Shown here piece after piece: positions 51,034 to 64,000 of a DNA stretch of 64,000 bases. The position numbers were made by a program, and so were the translations under genes. This stretch comes from Rhea pennata. Lineage: Eukaryota; Chordata; Aves; Rheiformes; Rheidae. Numbering within the stretch: the stretch's first letter is position 1; the number at the start of each line of letters is the position of its first letter. The notes below the pieces were generated by a model. The model saw only the letters and a list, made by a program, of their open reading frames with translations. It had not been told where the DNA came from and did not search any database. The stretch is taken from positions 32,774,731-32,838,730 of the forward strand of contig NC_084669.1 of the NCBI RefSeq assembly GCF_028389875.1. The letters run 5' to 3'.

Positions 51034-53456
51034 TCAGAAACTTTTGTTACAATGTGAATAAAATTCCACTTCACAGACAGGCAAATATGAGGCACTTGAA
51101 TTTACTTAAATACTTCAAGAACAAAGGTGTGGAAAGTGCTCAGAATGGACCATTCAGATGTTCCATCTCTATGTCTGCTTCAAAGCCTAATTCAGAATGG
51201 CAGCTACTAGAACAAATAGCTGTCTGACAGAAAATTGGGAAATAAAAGTAAAAAGCAAAAGGTTTTAGAGTACTTAGTTAAATGGATTTGAAAAGTAGAG
51301 CAAAAGTTCATAAAAATAGTAAAACTAAGCCATAAAGAAAAAAAACATGACGACTCCTTTCGAAATACTGGAATTTTATGTTTACAAAGATTTTACTACA
51401 ACACAGGAAAGAAATTATATTAAAGATGTATCTCCTCTTCTAGCAAATAAACACAAAACAAGTTCTGAAAGATAAAACACTAAAACCTATGTTAAATTGC
51501 TACCTTGGGTACTTTCAATTGCACTTTATCATAGAGATTGGCCAGGAGGACAGGTAGCAGTATTAAAAGCCAAAAAGTGATTTTCTCTTTATATCAATGG
51601 GCTATTTAACTTTTCAGTTCTATACAGAGTTGAACAAACATCACTTAAATAGCTGGCATCACAGACTAAAGGGGTTAAATCAAATTATGGAAAACTATGA
51701 AGCATTTTGACACAGTTTTTAAATAAAATGGAGACTTACTACCTATACCATTCTCTAAGACCTTCTAGTACTTTATCAAACATACAGTGCATTCTTTGAT
51801 AGTTAAAATATTTATAGTCATTTCTTTTTGCAACATCTTTCAATCGGAAGAATATTCTTGTTTTAGAATCTTGTTCCCAAGCTGGCAATAAAAACACAAT
51901 TTATCTCCAATTCTGTGGAAGTACTACTTTCCCAATGCTGCATTTCTCTCTACTCTGCGGAAATATTAATATCACTTCTTCCCCAAACATAACAGTATCA
52001 CATATTTACAACTGGTATTATACCAATACATTTCCTAGACAGGAAGTAAGTACTTTGAAAAAACAAAATGTAATACAAATATCAAAATTTAGTCAGTAGA
52101 CTTCAGTAAGTATTTATCAATAGTAGTAGAGGTTCTCTAACGATTACACTCTGCAATCAACAAACTTCCTTCTGAAAAGTGTATTTCAATTTGATCTTCA
52201 ACTTGCAAGCAGCCTATAAACCAGTAAATCAATTATTTATCAGTGTTGCTATCATTAATACAGCTATGTTTAATCTATTCATAAATAAAAATATTCTAAT
52301 CCTAAATCTAATTTTCAAAGAGATTGTCTTTAAAATGCTTCTAAAATTTTACTCTAAATCACAATAATTCAACAAGAAATCACTTAAAAATAAAAAAGAA
52401 CACTTCAAAGCTAATTAATTAGGCTAGATCCGCACACAGAGTGCTTTGTATCAAAGGCCTTGTTCTCATTGTGAAGTTCAGGGACACTACAGTGCAAAAC
52501 TGGCAAGTACAAAGATTACCATTCCTTATCTTCTTTTAGCTGACAAATTATTAATGCCACGAACTCGGGCACAAAGCCTCTGTGCAAGAGCACTCTCCCA
52601 TCATCTCTGTCTGTAAAGAAGGTCATTGCCTCTAGCAAGTTATTTCTCTAAATAGTAGCTGAAATGTTCTAGTTGGTCTCTCAGGAATAGCACACTAAAG
52701 GGGGAGAACACTGTTCATTTTCCACCCTTCCAGAGTTTTTGTATCTATCAACTCATAAGGAGGTGTCTACTTATTTAGAAAGATAATGTTACTGATCAGA
52801 AACCGTGCTACCAAAAAAAGGCATAATTGGTGAACTTAAAACGGAAATTTTAGATTTAGCACAAAGAGATGAAGCTGGGGGGTAACAAAGATCATGGAGA
52901 AAAACAAGTGATCTTTTTGTCATCTAAGAACAAGTGCTTCAAAATGACATCCTCACCTTTAAAAGGTATGGCAAAAACCGGGCTTTCTACTGCTGGCAAA
53001 GAATCTATGCCACTTTTCCCAACAGAAACAGGTGGGCTTCTATAACTATTTATTCTATATCTTTCCAAAATTGTATCACATAAGTAAGAACACAACCAGT
53101 TACTTGTTTTGCTATACTGTGAAGTCAAAAGGCTACCTTAACAATTACTTTTAAAATAAAGCTACAAACAGGTCTTTAAAGGTAGCCAGAATCACTTAAC
53201 AAGTGAACTGCTTATAAGTGAATTTTATTTTGCTAGCTAGAAATTCTTTTAAGTCTTAACTTGTAACTAGACTCTTACAATGTACTTCATAGGTGAGTTT
53301 TGAAGAATTTTATGTCAAAACACCGCTAAGCGTCTGAATTAAAAAAAAAAAATCATAGAAATGTTTTCTGTCCCAAATATCAAACTCACGAAATTCTAGA
53401 CAAAAAAAAAATCTTACATTATAGAAATTTAAAAAGATTTAAAGGTAAGCTGTTTA

Positions 53457-53645
<189 letters not shown>

Positions 53646-53771
53646 TTACCATCAACTCTAACAAAACCAAACCAAACCAAACACTCACTGCAAGGATTCT
53701 GATAGACAAATACTAGGATTTACATTAATGACCGTTTTTGTTTGGGAGAGTTTTCTGGGGATTTATAATGC

Positions 53772-53795
53772 CTTTTTCTTTTTCTTTCTTTTTCT

Positions 53796-53825
<30 letters not shown>
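53772..53825. repeat. Pyrimidine (TTTCT)n / poly-T tract
   Basis: A T-rich tract with interspersed C that ends in about 35 uninterrupted T. It sits in CCDC6 intron 4 about 150 bases upstream of exon 5, where it reads as an A/G tract in the sense strand. Confidence 0.9.
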
Positions 53826-53827
<2 letters not shown>

Positions 53828-55140
53828 CTCAAAATAGGAAAAAGAAAATTTGTTGTCCAGGGACACCTCTAAGGGGATTTTCTTAAATGTTCAGATGTTG
53901 ATAGTGGCAAACATTTCTGCCTATAGTTTGGAAAAATAAACCACTTTGGACTATATACAGGTACTTCAGTTTTACATTAAAAACCCTACTTCCACAAGAT
54001 TGTTTCTAATCAAGTTTGTTTAATTTCTTTGGAACGTTTTATTTATGTTCTAAGATGAAGACAACATATCTAAGATAAAAAATGAAAAACAGTACTCCCA
54101 ATGATGCAGAAGTTTTTGTGCACTGCTGGTCAATATTCATTGGATTGGTGAAAGAAAACTTTATTGACAGTTTCTGAAGCAGATATTCACTTTATTATCT
54201 GCAAAGAGAAAAATACTTCTCATCATGCTCTTCTCCTCACATAGTCAAATACCTTCCTGTGAAGTCAGGAGTAACAAACTTTTCATATAAAGAAATAAGC
54301 ATACTGCAGATACTGATGTTCTAAATTAAGATTCTTGGAGTTTACATAAGTACTTTTCCATCTGAAAACAGGAAACAGTTCATTAGAAATACGTTGATAG
54401 GTCACATCCAACTCTGCCCTGAAGAGCAGATACAGCACTATGCAAGCATAACTCTTTGCATGGTCTAGGATATACACAAGCCATACAAAGTCATATTAAA
54501 ACATGGTCTATGACTCAATTGTACCTCCTGGTAAGAAGGCACACAGTCTGGGATAGATTAAACCAGAAATAGTTTGGTTTAAAAAAGTTTTAAAGACCAA
54601 GATGCATAAAAAATCCTACCAAAGGCCTATCCACTATGTGGCTTTACCACTGTTGTATATTACATGAAGCTCTTCAGAGCACCTTCCACTCAGCAGGGCT
54701 CCGCAAAACAAAACTACAAAAATTGCAGTTCATGTAGTCTCAGGTGTTTGCCAAGGCACAGATTGGGATTCATGGAGTCGTATTAACATAACTCTCCTAA
54801 CAATGTATAGTAGGAAGTAAGGCATTCATCATTGCTTCTCCTCTACTCCCCACAAAAAACAGAGTTCTTACAATATGCTCCCCTCCAGAGGCTCCCTTTA
54901 ATATGTATTTTTAGCTTTTCCAGGAACATAAAGCCTCATTATCTTTACTTCTATTGAAGAAGCAGCAGGAAGCCTCAATGACACAAGAGTACATCATAGA
55001 GAAAAAGCTAAAGTCTTCTTCAAGGAGAGAGGGAAGCAACAAGAGCTTCCCATATAATCGATACACTAAAATGTCATATTATTTTCTTTGGCCAACAAAG
55101 CTGACCCAAGAACAGAAGTTTTAAAAGTCTACCAGCAATC

Positions 55141-55169
<29 letters not shown>
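55141..55169. repeat. Poly-A tract (29 A) in CCDC6 intron 4
   Basis: Uninterrupted A29 on the plus strand, about 235 bases downstream of the exon 4 donor on the gene's strand. No retrogene body or target-site duplication is visible beside it. Similar tracts lie at 47259-47286 (followed by CAAA repeats) and 63129-63153. Confidence 0.9.
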
Positions 55170-55172
<3 letters not shown>

Positions 55173-55402
55173 GTAAATTGTTTCCAGCTTTCCCAGCTCA
55201 CTTCTTACACTACTTAATTGCATCTAGTTTAGGCAGTCAAGCATGTAATATCATGAAAAGAAGGAGCTTTACAACTACTTTAACCTCCGTGTTTTCATAA
55301 ATTAAACAACGCCTGTGGGACTGAGACAACTGTATTTAAACCAGAGCTAAGTATTAGACAGTGCTTCTTCCACAGTAATAAACAAACTGCAACAAGACAA
55401 AC

Positions 55403-55506
55403 CGTTTTTCCGCTTCAAGCTTATCCATTCTCTTCCAGAGTCGATTCACTAGTGCTTCTTGTTCTTGTTCCAAAGTATTTTCAAGGTCAATCTTCTCACG
55501 TCTTAG
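55403..55506 (-). CDS. CCDC6: CCDC6 exon 4, coiled coil, 34 residues
   Basis: Acceptor TTTTTCCTCCCCAG before 55506, donor AACG|GTTTGT after 55403; the donor splits an arginine codon. It reads [20 protein letters not shown] then [14 protein letters not shown]. It repeats the pattern of exon 3 (a Leu-Glu-Gln-Glu-Gln core followed by basic heptads), reflecting internal repetition in the coiled coil. Confidence 0.97.
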
Positions 55507-56668
55507 CTGGGGAGGAAAAACAATCAGTGAAAACGACAGTGATGTATTTTCTGCAAGGAACTGTTACTATGGAATTTTGTTGCCATGATGAAGTTGTTTT
55601 ATGTGGTGCTCTAAGATACCAAGGAGGAAGCGAAAAGGAAGTCAGCACTGGGAACACCACATTGGTCACAGGGCCAGATTTTGTGAAAAAATTCAAGGAA
55701 TTCTGGAGCTGCACAATTGTTAAGTCCTTAACATAGAAAATTTTCCCATAGAACTTGTTCAGGTTTCAAGTTCTTCTTTATTTCGTGGTTGGTCAGAGCC
55801 AATATGCAGCAACTGATGAAATGACAAGTCTATTAAGAGATGTCTCCTATTCCATGAATTTCTAAAGTTCAAACTGAATTTAATACTATGTTCTAATGTG
55901 TAGACATTTATTTTTGGGAAAAAAATTAAACATTTTTACCAGAATAATCACCTTTAAGTATGCCAGAAACAGCAGAAAACATGTTTGCCTTGTGTTAGAT
56001 CCAGTGCAACGTAACAAAAATAGCAAAGAAAAAGGACTGCCACAAGCGTTACAGCATCAGTCCTTACTAGCAGAATCGATTATTTCGATCTTAGCAAAGG
56101 CTTTATAAAATAGAATACTGAAGTTGACATTATTCACATTCACTTATTGTGTGAACAAATATTCTTAATTCAAATACAAGCTAATAAAAGTGGATGTAAC
56201 TGCACATGAAAATTCTATTATTACTGTTTCAGAACAAATGCAATTAAAATATTATCAAGAATACACTAGAATACTAACAGTATTCAATAATGTAAGCAGC
56301 TGAACTCTAAAAGTTAACAGGAATGAAAAAACACTTGAATAGATCAGTACCTTTACAGACAGAAAATACTACAGACTTATTTTTCCAGCCAAGACTTGGC
56401 TAACACTCACCACTTTCCTGATAGGCAAATACACCCACTTTACAACTTGGAAAGACTGAAAACAGAGATATTAAGTTATCTCCTTGCATGTTTATTGCAT
56501 CACCATAGCTGAAGGACTACAGTAACATTTAAATTCACAAGACCTTTGTTCCAGCTACTATATTAACAGAGAGATTCAAACTGAAACTTACGTGCTTCAG
56601 GCAGCAGTAAAAGTTTATGTACAACTTTCTTCTTTAAAGAAGAGGACAATTAGTTACAGTATATTTAA

Positions 56669-56670
<2 letters not shown>

Positions 56671-56700
<30 letters not shown>

Positions 56701-56723
56701 TTATATATATATATATATATATA
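56671..56723. repeat. Compound microsatellite (TG)7(AG)8(TA)11
   Basis: Three dinucleotide blocks run into one another in CCDC6 intron 3. They are probably polymorphic between individuals. Confidence 0.93.
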
Positions 56724-58120
56724 AATTAATACTCATGAGTAATGGGGAACATAAAATAATCAGAAAATGTTTAGCAAAGCTTTTCACATCTGACACAGTT
56801 CTTACCACTTTTAATAAAAATGAGGTTTGAACTGAGGTTCTAGATTGCATACATTAGTAGGCGTGTAGGCCTTATAAGGAATGTAGCCTTACACATCAGA
56901 AGTCACAAGGAACCCGCTTGGTCTACACCTGATTAGACTCCGGTTCCTGACAGGTGCTTCATTCCTACACTGCCAGAGCTGGGGTGGCACGGAGGGAAAA
57001 CGCTCGCTCAGCCCCTGGGGAGATGAGGCTGCTCAGTGCACTGCTCACTCGCCAGCTTGTTTGGCCAGTGTTTGGAGCTGAGAGAGTTCAGAGGAAAGAA
57101 AGCATACAAAATTTTCTGAGAATTTGTATGCTGTGCTCTCGCATTACCAACACGCACATCTTCAATATATCAGAAAGCTACCTAAATAAACGTGATGAAA
57201 AAGGTTGATTGTAGAACAGTAATTCTGCACCAATGTTTTTTGCATCAATTAATGGAATATGGTTTAGATTCACTTGTTTTGACCTTTCTTAATCATTTTT
57301 ACAACTACATTACTGAACTAGCCCAAATAGGAATACAAAAACATTCTAGTGAAAGTAAATGTATTTAATTTAATGGTATGAAAAAGAACATACTGGAATT
57401 TAGACACAGATATATTTAGAACCTCCGATTTTAAAATCTAAAACTATCCTTGATGTTACAGCATCCCTCACCAAGGCAGCAGAGTCTATTAATTAGAAAT
57501 CTATGTGTAGGTGAGCATGCATAGTGACAAGTTCAAATCACCAGCCACAATCGAGAAAAAAAGCCTCATGTTGTACCCCGAAGCCTGACAAACACACTCT
57601 GATGAGCCACCAAAGCAGCTGAGTTGCAAGAAGAAGATCTAAAGCTCTGCTTTTCCAGCAATATGAGAACACACTGGAAGCAAGCATCTTCCTTTGCTGG
57701 TCTTAAGCATCGACCCAGTTCCTCCCTTGAATACGTCAGGATATTCAAAGATCTAAGGAGAAAAACCTTGAATTGAATCTACGGGACAGGGCTACTGCAG
57801 CATATTGAGCAGAGCAGGGCATTCAGACTGGAGGTCTCTTTGTTTTGTTGTAGGTAGTTTCTGGTGTACTTAAACTCCAGCCAAAGAATTTGTTTGGAAC
57901 TTCATGACATTTTGAACTCAAGTGAACACAATGGCATCATATCTCAAGACCAAAGCAGAATCTCTGTCAATATTACTGTAAGTCTATATGAGTTCCCAAG
58001 CTACATTCCAGTTGAACAGCATTTAATTTTTACAGCCACAATAGGAAAGGGAGGATGTATTGCTTGGATTTTTTGGACTGTAATTCCTCCATTTTAATCT
58101 TCATTGTGTTTCTCTCTCTC

Positions 58121-58148
58121 ACGCACGTGCGCGCACACACACACACAC
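58121..58148. repeat. CA/CG-type dinucleotide repeat
   Basis: An imperfect ACGCACGTGCGCG stretch runs into a CA run in CCDC6 intron 3. The alternating purine-pyrimidine pattern could favour Z-DNA. Confidence 0.85.
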
Positions 58149-59815
58149 TTACTTCAAATGCAGCTACAATATCCACTGTCTGTGTATTCCTGGATTACTG
58201 CTTCTTCAGCCTTCTTGCCAACTTACTTACAAACACAATTGTTTCCCTCTGAAATGACGGTGATCTTCCTAATCAATGAAAGTTGAAAACAATCTCTGAC
58301 TAAGCCCACAACCCTCTTGGCTCCTCTTTGACCCTTCCCCCTTTATTTCTTCGCTTCTATCCAAGAATATTTTTCTGGAAATTTTACACATTTTATGATC
58401 CTTTTCTCCTTTCAAATAAGCAGATATAGGAGAGGATTATTAGCATCTAAGTTGTTATTTCTCTTTTCTTTTAAATGCACCTCTTCTAGTTACCCACTGT
58501 ACTGTATGAAATAAAAAAGCAACTGAAAAGGGTAACAGAAAGACCACACAGACTCGGCCTCTGTAGGGCAGAACTGACAGCTATTTTATTTCCTATCAAA
58601 TCACTGAACTGTAATGCACAAGACCACTGCTGTTCATTTTAACTAAAACATTCAGCTAATGAAACAGTCACATGTTGTGAAATTCTTCACCATTAGCCTT
58701 CAGAGAAAACGTTCTGTTGCTTCAGGCTGACTTTAGAAAATTAAAACGGGTCACAATTGAAACCTAAGACCCAACTTCATTTTTGAAATTAAGAGCAACA
58801 CTCTACAGAAGCATCATTGCTATAAAACAACTATCTTCTGGTCAACTCTGGCATAAGCAGCTCAGATAAGAGGAAGCTAACGAGAAAAGAATCAAAGCAT
58901 AGGTAATTTGCATTCCACATTTAAAGAAATAGTCATTTAGCGATCAGTGTTGTAGCTATCTGACCACTGGTGACAGCAATAGATCTAGAAGATATAAAGC
59001 TGCAAGTAATGCAGTCCTATGAGATTACGTTCAAAATATGAGGCATTGCTGAAGTACTCGTTACAAGCCCTGTAAATAACAGGTATCCCAAAGACTATGT
59101 TGAAAAGCTGTGGCACTCACTCTTCCTTAATTCCTAGTAAGTACAAACACAACATTGTGCTGCTGCAACTTTTGGTAGCTTCTTGCTAAGTACCAGATGT
59201 GCCCCAAAGGCAGCTGTTTCACGTTGCAGTTAATGCAGTAAGCCTTTGTATGAATTTGTACAAGTGATGAAAGGGAGAGAAAAATGCATGCAAGTGGTAT
59301 ACATGCATGCTGAAGTTCAAAGTAACTTGAGATTTATTACACCTTACTGTAAGAGAAAACAAAGGTATATGATGTATAGCATTTAAATATACAATAAACT
59401 TCAAAATAAGACTGAGAGCCACTTTAACACCTTAACAATATTTAAAGGTCAGATATTTAAGTGAAAGACTTGACAAAAAAGAAAACATAAGCAATTCAGT
59501 TTTGAGTTTATATGCTTTCTGAACAATCTATTTTTGATATTGGAATAGAGTTGAATAAAGTAATAAGCTCCAAATTTAATGATTCCACAACTCTGCCCAA
59601 AATAATGGTATCAAAATAAATACCAAGAGAATTTCAGTTGTGGCTCATACTAATATTTCAAAGAATAAAACAATACAGTATGTAAGCTTAATTTGTATTC
59701 ATTTCAATTTTGATTAAATGGCCACCATCACCACCTTGTGGCTAAGAAAGTTATTTCAATTTTATATCAATTTCAACACTGGTTAAAGATTTGCTGGCAG
59801 CTAGATCTTTCCGCA

Positions 59816-60294
59816 GTACAAGAGAGACATGGAGCTACTGGAGAGAGTCCAGTGTAGGGCTACAAGGATGATCAGAGGGCTGGAGCACCTGCCCTGTGAG
59901 GAACGGCTGCGAGAGCTGGGCCTCTTCAGCCTGGGGAAGAGAAGACTGAGGGGGATCTTATCAATGTGGATAAGTACCTGAAGGGAGGGTGTCAGGGGGA
60001 CGGGGACAAACTCTTTTCAGTTGTCCCATGTGACAGGACAAGAGGCAATGGGCAGGAAGTGAAGCACAGGCAGTTCCACCTGAACGTGAGGGGGAATTTC
60101 TTCACTGTGCGAGTGACAGTGACAGAGCACTGGGACAGGTTGCCCAGAGAGATTGTGGAGTCTCCTTCTCTGGAGATCTTCAAGGCCTGCCTTGGATGCA
60201 ACCCTGTCTAACATGCTCTAGGTGACCCTGCTGAGTAGGGAGGTTGGACTAGATGATCTCCAGAGGTCCCTTCCAACCTTACTGATTCTGATTC
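59816..60294 (+). mobile_element. 5'-truncated CR1 LINE (3' end), antisense in CCDC6 intron 3
   Basis: The sequence follows the well-known CR1 3' end: a GGAGAGAGTCCAG-type start, the GAGGAACGGCTGCGAGAGCTGG segment, and the GGTTGGACTAGATGATCTC block. It ends in short tandem copies related to the CR1 terminal octamer (ATTCTG/ATTC). About 480 bases survive. They hold only the C-terminal end of ORF2, open at 59966-60211 but far too short to be active. The element is the clearest sign that the host is a bird. Orientation is opposite to CCDC6. Confidence 0.92.
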
Positions 60295-61294
60295 CTAATT
60301 TTTTAATTTTCAATTTGTTCCATAGATTTCTCTACATATAAATTTTGAGTTAATTCTTGCTCTGAGTATCATTTTCACTTGCTTTCTTCCAATTTCATCA
60401 CTAAGTTACCTAGTAATTAATCTATTCACAACGTCAAGTGAAGCAAGACAGTCAAATACAAAACTGGTAGAATTTCAAGTCACCTGCAACAGAATAGTTT
60501 CATGCCCATGATTGTTTTATGATGAGAACAGCAAACAAATTCACAGAAATAATGTACTATGCTTATACCATTCAACTTGCAGGACTTTTATAAGCCAAGA
60601 AAACCAAAGGTCTTTAACTAATCTGTATTTTTCATCAGTCTGCCTTTCAAACCAACAGGACTTAGACTAACAGTGCTGAGATGCTTTGGCACACATGTAA
60701 AGTTAGACAAATGAGCAGTCCCAATATCTAAACTTCCAGTGGAAATGCAAGACCAAAACCAGTGGTATTTTCTCTCTAATCTTCATTGCTGTCTACAGAA
60801 AAAGGGTGTAGCTTAATCCCAAATCATTCTTCACGAGTATATATGCTGTTGACATCTAACAGTTCCAGATTCCTGGGCTTGCCACACTGCCATAAAAGGA
60901 TGACCTAGAGCACAACTAGGCCACACACATATGATTTACTCTTGTGCCTAACTGCTATCAGAAGCGGCAGGCAGTCTTTCTCCCTAGCTTTAGGATGGTG
61001 AAAGCTGATGAACAGCAACAAGAAGCATTACTTATAAAGCATTCATAAACACTAACAGCTTCCTAACAGATGTGAGTTAGGCTTGTGTTAAAGGTAATAA
61101 GAGTTGTAAAGGTCATAACAGAAATGAACATTTCCTATAATAAATTATGTTAATGATTTATAGCTTTGACTGAAAGTTAAACTCACTTTTTCATATTCTT
61201 GATACTATCCAGTTTCTCACATTTAAAAATTAAGTAGGTCAAAACTAACATAAAACAAGTCAATTTTTTTCTGAAATCTCTTGTTCCGCAGTTA

Positions 61295-61450
<156 letters not shown>

Positions 61451-64000
61451 CTAAATATTTAGGAGACAAGGAGACAAGTGCTTTAATCACACAAATAATA
61501 GTATAAAAACTTATTATGCAGCATTTATATGCACTATTTCTTATATTAAATTCTCCACTGATCGTATTTGGTGGTTCTCAGATGATTTGAAAATGCAAAA
61601 TCCAAATAACAGCATCTCTAAGAGCAACATTTTAAAATGTGCTCAATTTATAAAGCAGATGGAAGTAAACTGCATTTTCAAATATTTAATAGTCAAAAAT
61701 GTCACATAATACATTCTGGTATTAGAAATACAGCATGACAGAAAAATCACTGACATTTTAAAAATAGAAAAGATATTAGTGTTCACAAAAGCATTAAATT
61801 TAATCTAAATGCATCCTCTTAAGAGTATGCAAAGCTTAAAATGCAGATATTGGTTCTTCTTTCTCCCAGACAGCTGAAAGTTTAAAATCATGACTGAAGT
61901 CATACTAATGGAATTATTGTGCAATAATTTTTTTTTTAAAAAAGTCTTACATCTAGTCTTATGCCAACAAAAATATTTTGATGACATAAAACATATTTCA
62001 ACAAAAGCATGCTATAAATTTCTCATCAGTTGAGAACAAATCTTTTTTCAGTTAAGATTTCCAATTAAAAAATCCTTCAAAGTTCACAACCAGATGTAAA
62101 TACAAAAACTGTCCATTATAACGCACAGAAATCATTGTATGGAGCAGTCACTTTTAACATTAAATGTCAAGATCATGATAGCATCCCTTTGAGATAGAGA
62201 TTCAGGTCTGCCTGCATATAAAAATCATCACCACTATCACCATGATGCAAACATGAGAGTCTGACTTACTGAAAAGTAAACCACCAAAAAGTAAACTACG
62301 CTAAAAGAAGGGTGTGATTACACTGTAGTCTGCCTAAATATAAAAAATTGAAAGTACTTGTACCACCTGCTAATTTACTATGGTAGGTCAGCCCTTCTGG
62401 GTACCTCAGAAGAACATGTAAGCCAGATGTGTTAAACAGTAAGACAGTGCAACAGGTCTCTGCAGCGCTCAGTGAGGAAAACCTGGGGACATACCTGATA
62501 GCCACGGACACAAGTCAAGGTTGCCAGGCATCCACAGTGAAGAAGAATATTTTAATTAGAAAAAATTAAAAATTGCTTAGCTCAATTGTTCAATTCCCTT
62601 TGCTGCTATTTAAAGAGAAAATGACCTGTAAAGCATATCCTGGCAGAGGGTATAGAGTAGAAGCTCTATGGAGGAGAGCACCTGGGCAGGCAGCAACTAC
62701 TCAGCTGCATGCGCTGCAAAGGAAGTGTGCAGTGTCACTGTGCTTTCAAGGCTTATCAATCTGCACAGATTTTGTTTTTCACAAATTAAGATACATACTA
62801 GAATCATAATGAAAAATATTTGAGATCTATTTTCTCCACTGACAAAATTACACTGATTTTTCCAAAACACAATTAAACTGATTACAGAAAGCATCTTCAG
62901 TTTTATACCTCTACTGTCTTGTCCATAAATTCCCACAAACTTGAGGAAGCTGTCTGGACTCCAGTGTAATAATACCTTGGACTATCAGAACCATTCTCAA
63001 CTCAGATAGTTAGGAAATCTTCTTGAATTGTTTAGTCAGAAATAAAACCATTCTATTTCTTATGGAAGAAAGTAGGGCTGCTAAGTAAGATTTTCATCAG
63101 AAGAAAATTTTAAACTTACACCTTTAGTAAAAAAAAAAAAAAAAAAAAAAAAAGAAATTGCACTATTAAAATACTATTGGTGTTGTTTGATAAGCAGACA
63201 TTTGAAGCTTCTTTCCTGAGCAATGCAGTAAAACTCAGCTGCAAAAAATTTTTGTATGAACAAGACATTATTCAGTTTTAAAACCTTTTAAGCCCCTCTC
63301 CCCATTTTACAGTTTCAGGCTGAACACCACCAAAGAAAATAAGGAATACAGACAGCTTGCAGATCACCACCTAGCCCAAGGTAATATGCCTCTTCACTTT
63401 CATCAACCTTAATCATGCTTAATCGAAAAAGCTAGACCCTTTTTTTTCACCTAACAAAAAATTGAGTCCAAAGCTAGTTGTTGTAATCAGCTTATACTTA
63501 GTTAGCAAATTAAACAGTGTAAGAAGGCACATGGCCAAAATCTCTTACTCAGCCTTGAGTCAGATGCTGGTCACAGCAAGCGTGTGATTAGGGACTATTA
63601 GCTTTTGCAGACAATCCAGTGAGTCTGGCAAATGATACAACTATGTAATACAACCTCAAACCAACTTAAGCAAGACACACTATTTGTTATTTTCTCCTTT
63701 ATGCAAATGCAATTATTATTTAAAACAAATTAATTTGTAATAGTACAGTCTTGTTTGTCAGATCATTCCTGGTAAAGCTTGTGCGGGATTTGCATCACAC
63801 AGGATTGATAGGGCTTACTCATTAGATCTGTAGCTGCTGTGTAGGACCTATTAAATCCCATCTTGGCAGTATGAACACACCATAACCAAAGGACTGTGGT
63901 AGCTGATCAGAAAGCTAGTAAGTAAAGCCAGCAGAGATTTACCCACAAAAATATTCTCCATTCTGATTTAAACATAAATGTATCAGGAAGTGAAGTGACT
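61451..64000 (-). other. CCDC6: CCDC6 intron 2 (partial)
   Basis: AT-rich sequence from the exon 3 acceptor to the window edge. I looked for exon 2 (the segment ending in a Leu-Ser-Arg-Lys-Leu-type motif) and did not find it, so it lies beyond 64000. An A25 run is present at 63129-63153. Confidence 0.65.

Noticed and set aside
59966-60211. 81-codon plus-strand open frame
   Set aside because: Remnant of the CR1 ORF2 C-terminus inside a 5'-truncated LINE, not a host gene.

Overview
This is a vertebrate nuclear window, almost certainly from a bird. Its genes are split by canonical GT-AG introns. A 3'-terminal CR1 LINE fragment (the dominant avian retroposon) lies at about 59.8-60.3 kb, and a very GC-rich CpG island sits at about 19.4-20.5 kb in otherwise AT-rich DNA. 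All supported genes are on the minus strand, so transcription runs from high to low coordinates.

Layout: (1) 1-3277 is downstream flank and 3' UTR of SLC16A9. (2) 3278-15600 holds the complete coding region of SLC16A9 (monocarboxylate transporter 9, MCT9) in five coding exons, which splice in frame to 507 residues. Its non-coding first exon most likely lies in the CpG island at about 19.4-20.5 kb. (3) About 23.0-28.9 kb contains a set of short exon-like open segments on the minus strand. Splice sites and phases agree across several of them, the last one ends in a stop codon, and an AATAAA follows. I cannot name this candidate gene, and it is the most interesting unresolved item here. (4) 29-36 kb shows nothing I can support as a gene. 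(5) About 36.0-61.5 kb holds the 3' part of CCDC6 (coiled-coil domain-containing 6, H4): a long 3' UTR and seven coding exons, corresponding to exons 3-9 of the nine-exon vertebrate gene (322 C-terminal residues). (6) 61.45-64 kb is CCDC6 intron 2; exons 1 and 2 lie beyond the right edge.

The SLC16A9-CCDC6 order and orientation match the mammalian arrangement on human 10q21. In mammals the micropeptide gene MRLN (myoregulin) lies between these two genes. I did not find it here, and the unrecognised candidate gene occupies the corresponding interval. Repeats include two recent direct tandem duplications (108 bp at 23.4 kb and 117 bp at 42.9 kb), a compound TG/AG/TA microsatellite, and several long A or T tracts in CCDC6 introns. 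The two named genes do not work together: one is a plasma-membrane solute carrier and the other a coiled-coil scaffold and tumour suppressor. They share only synteny.
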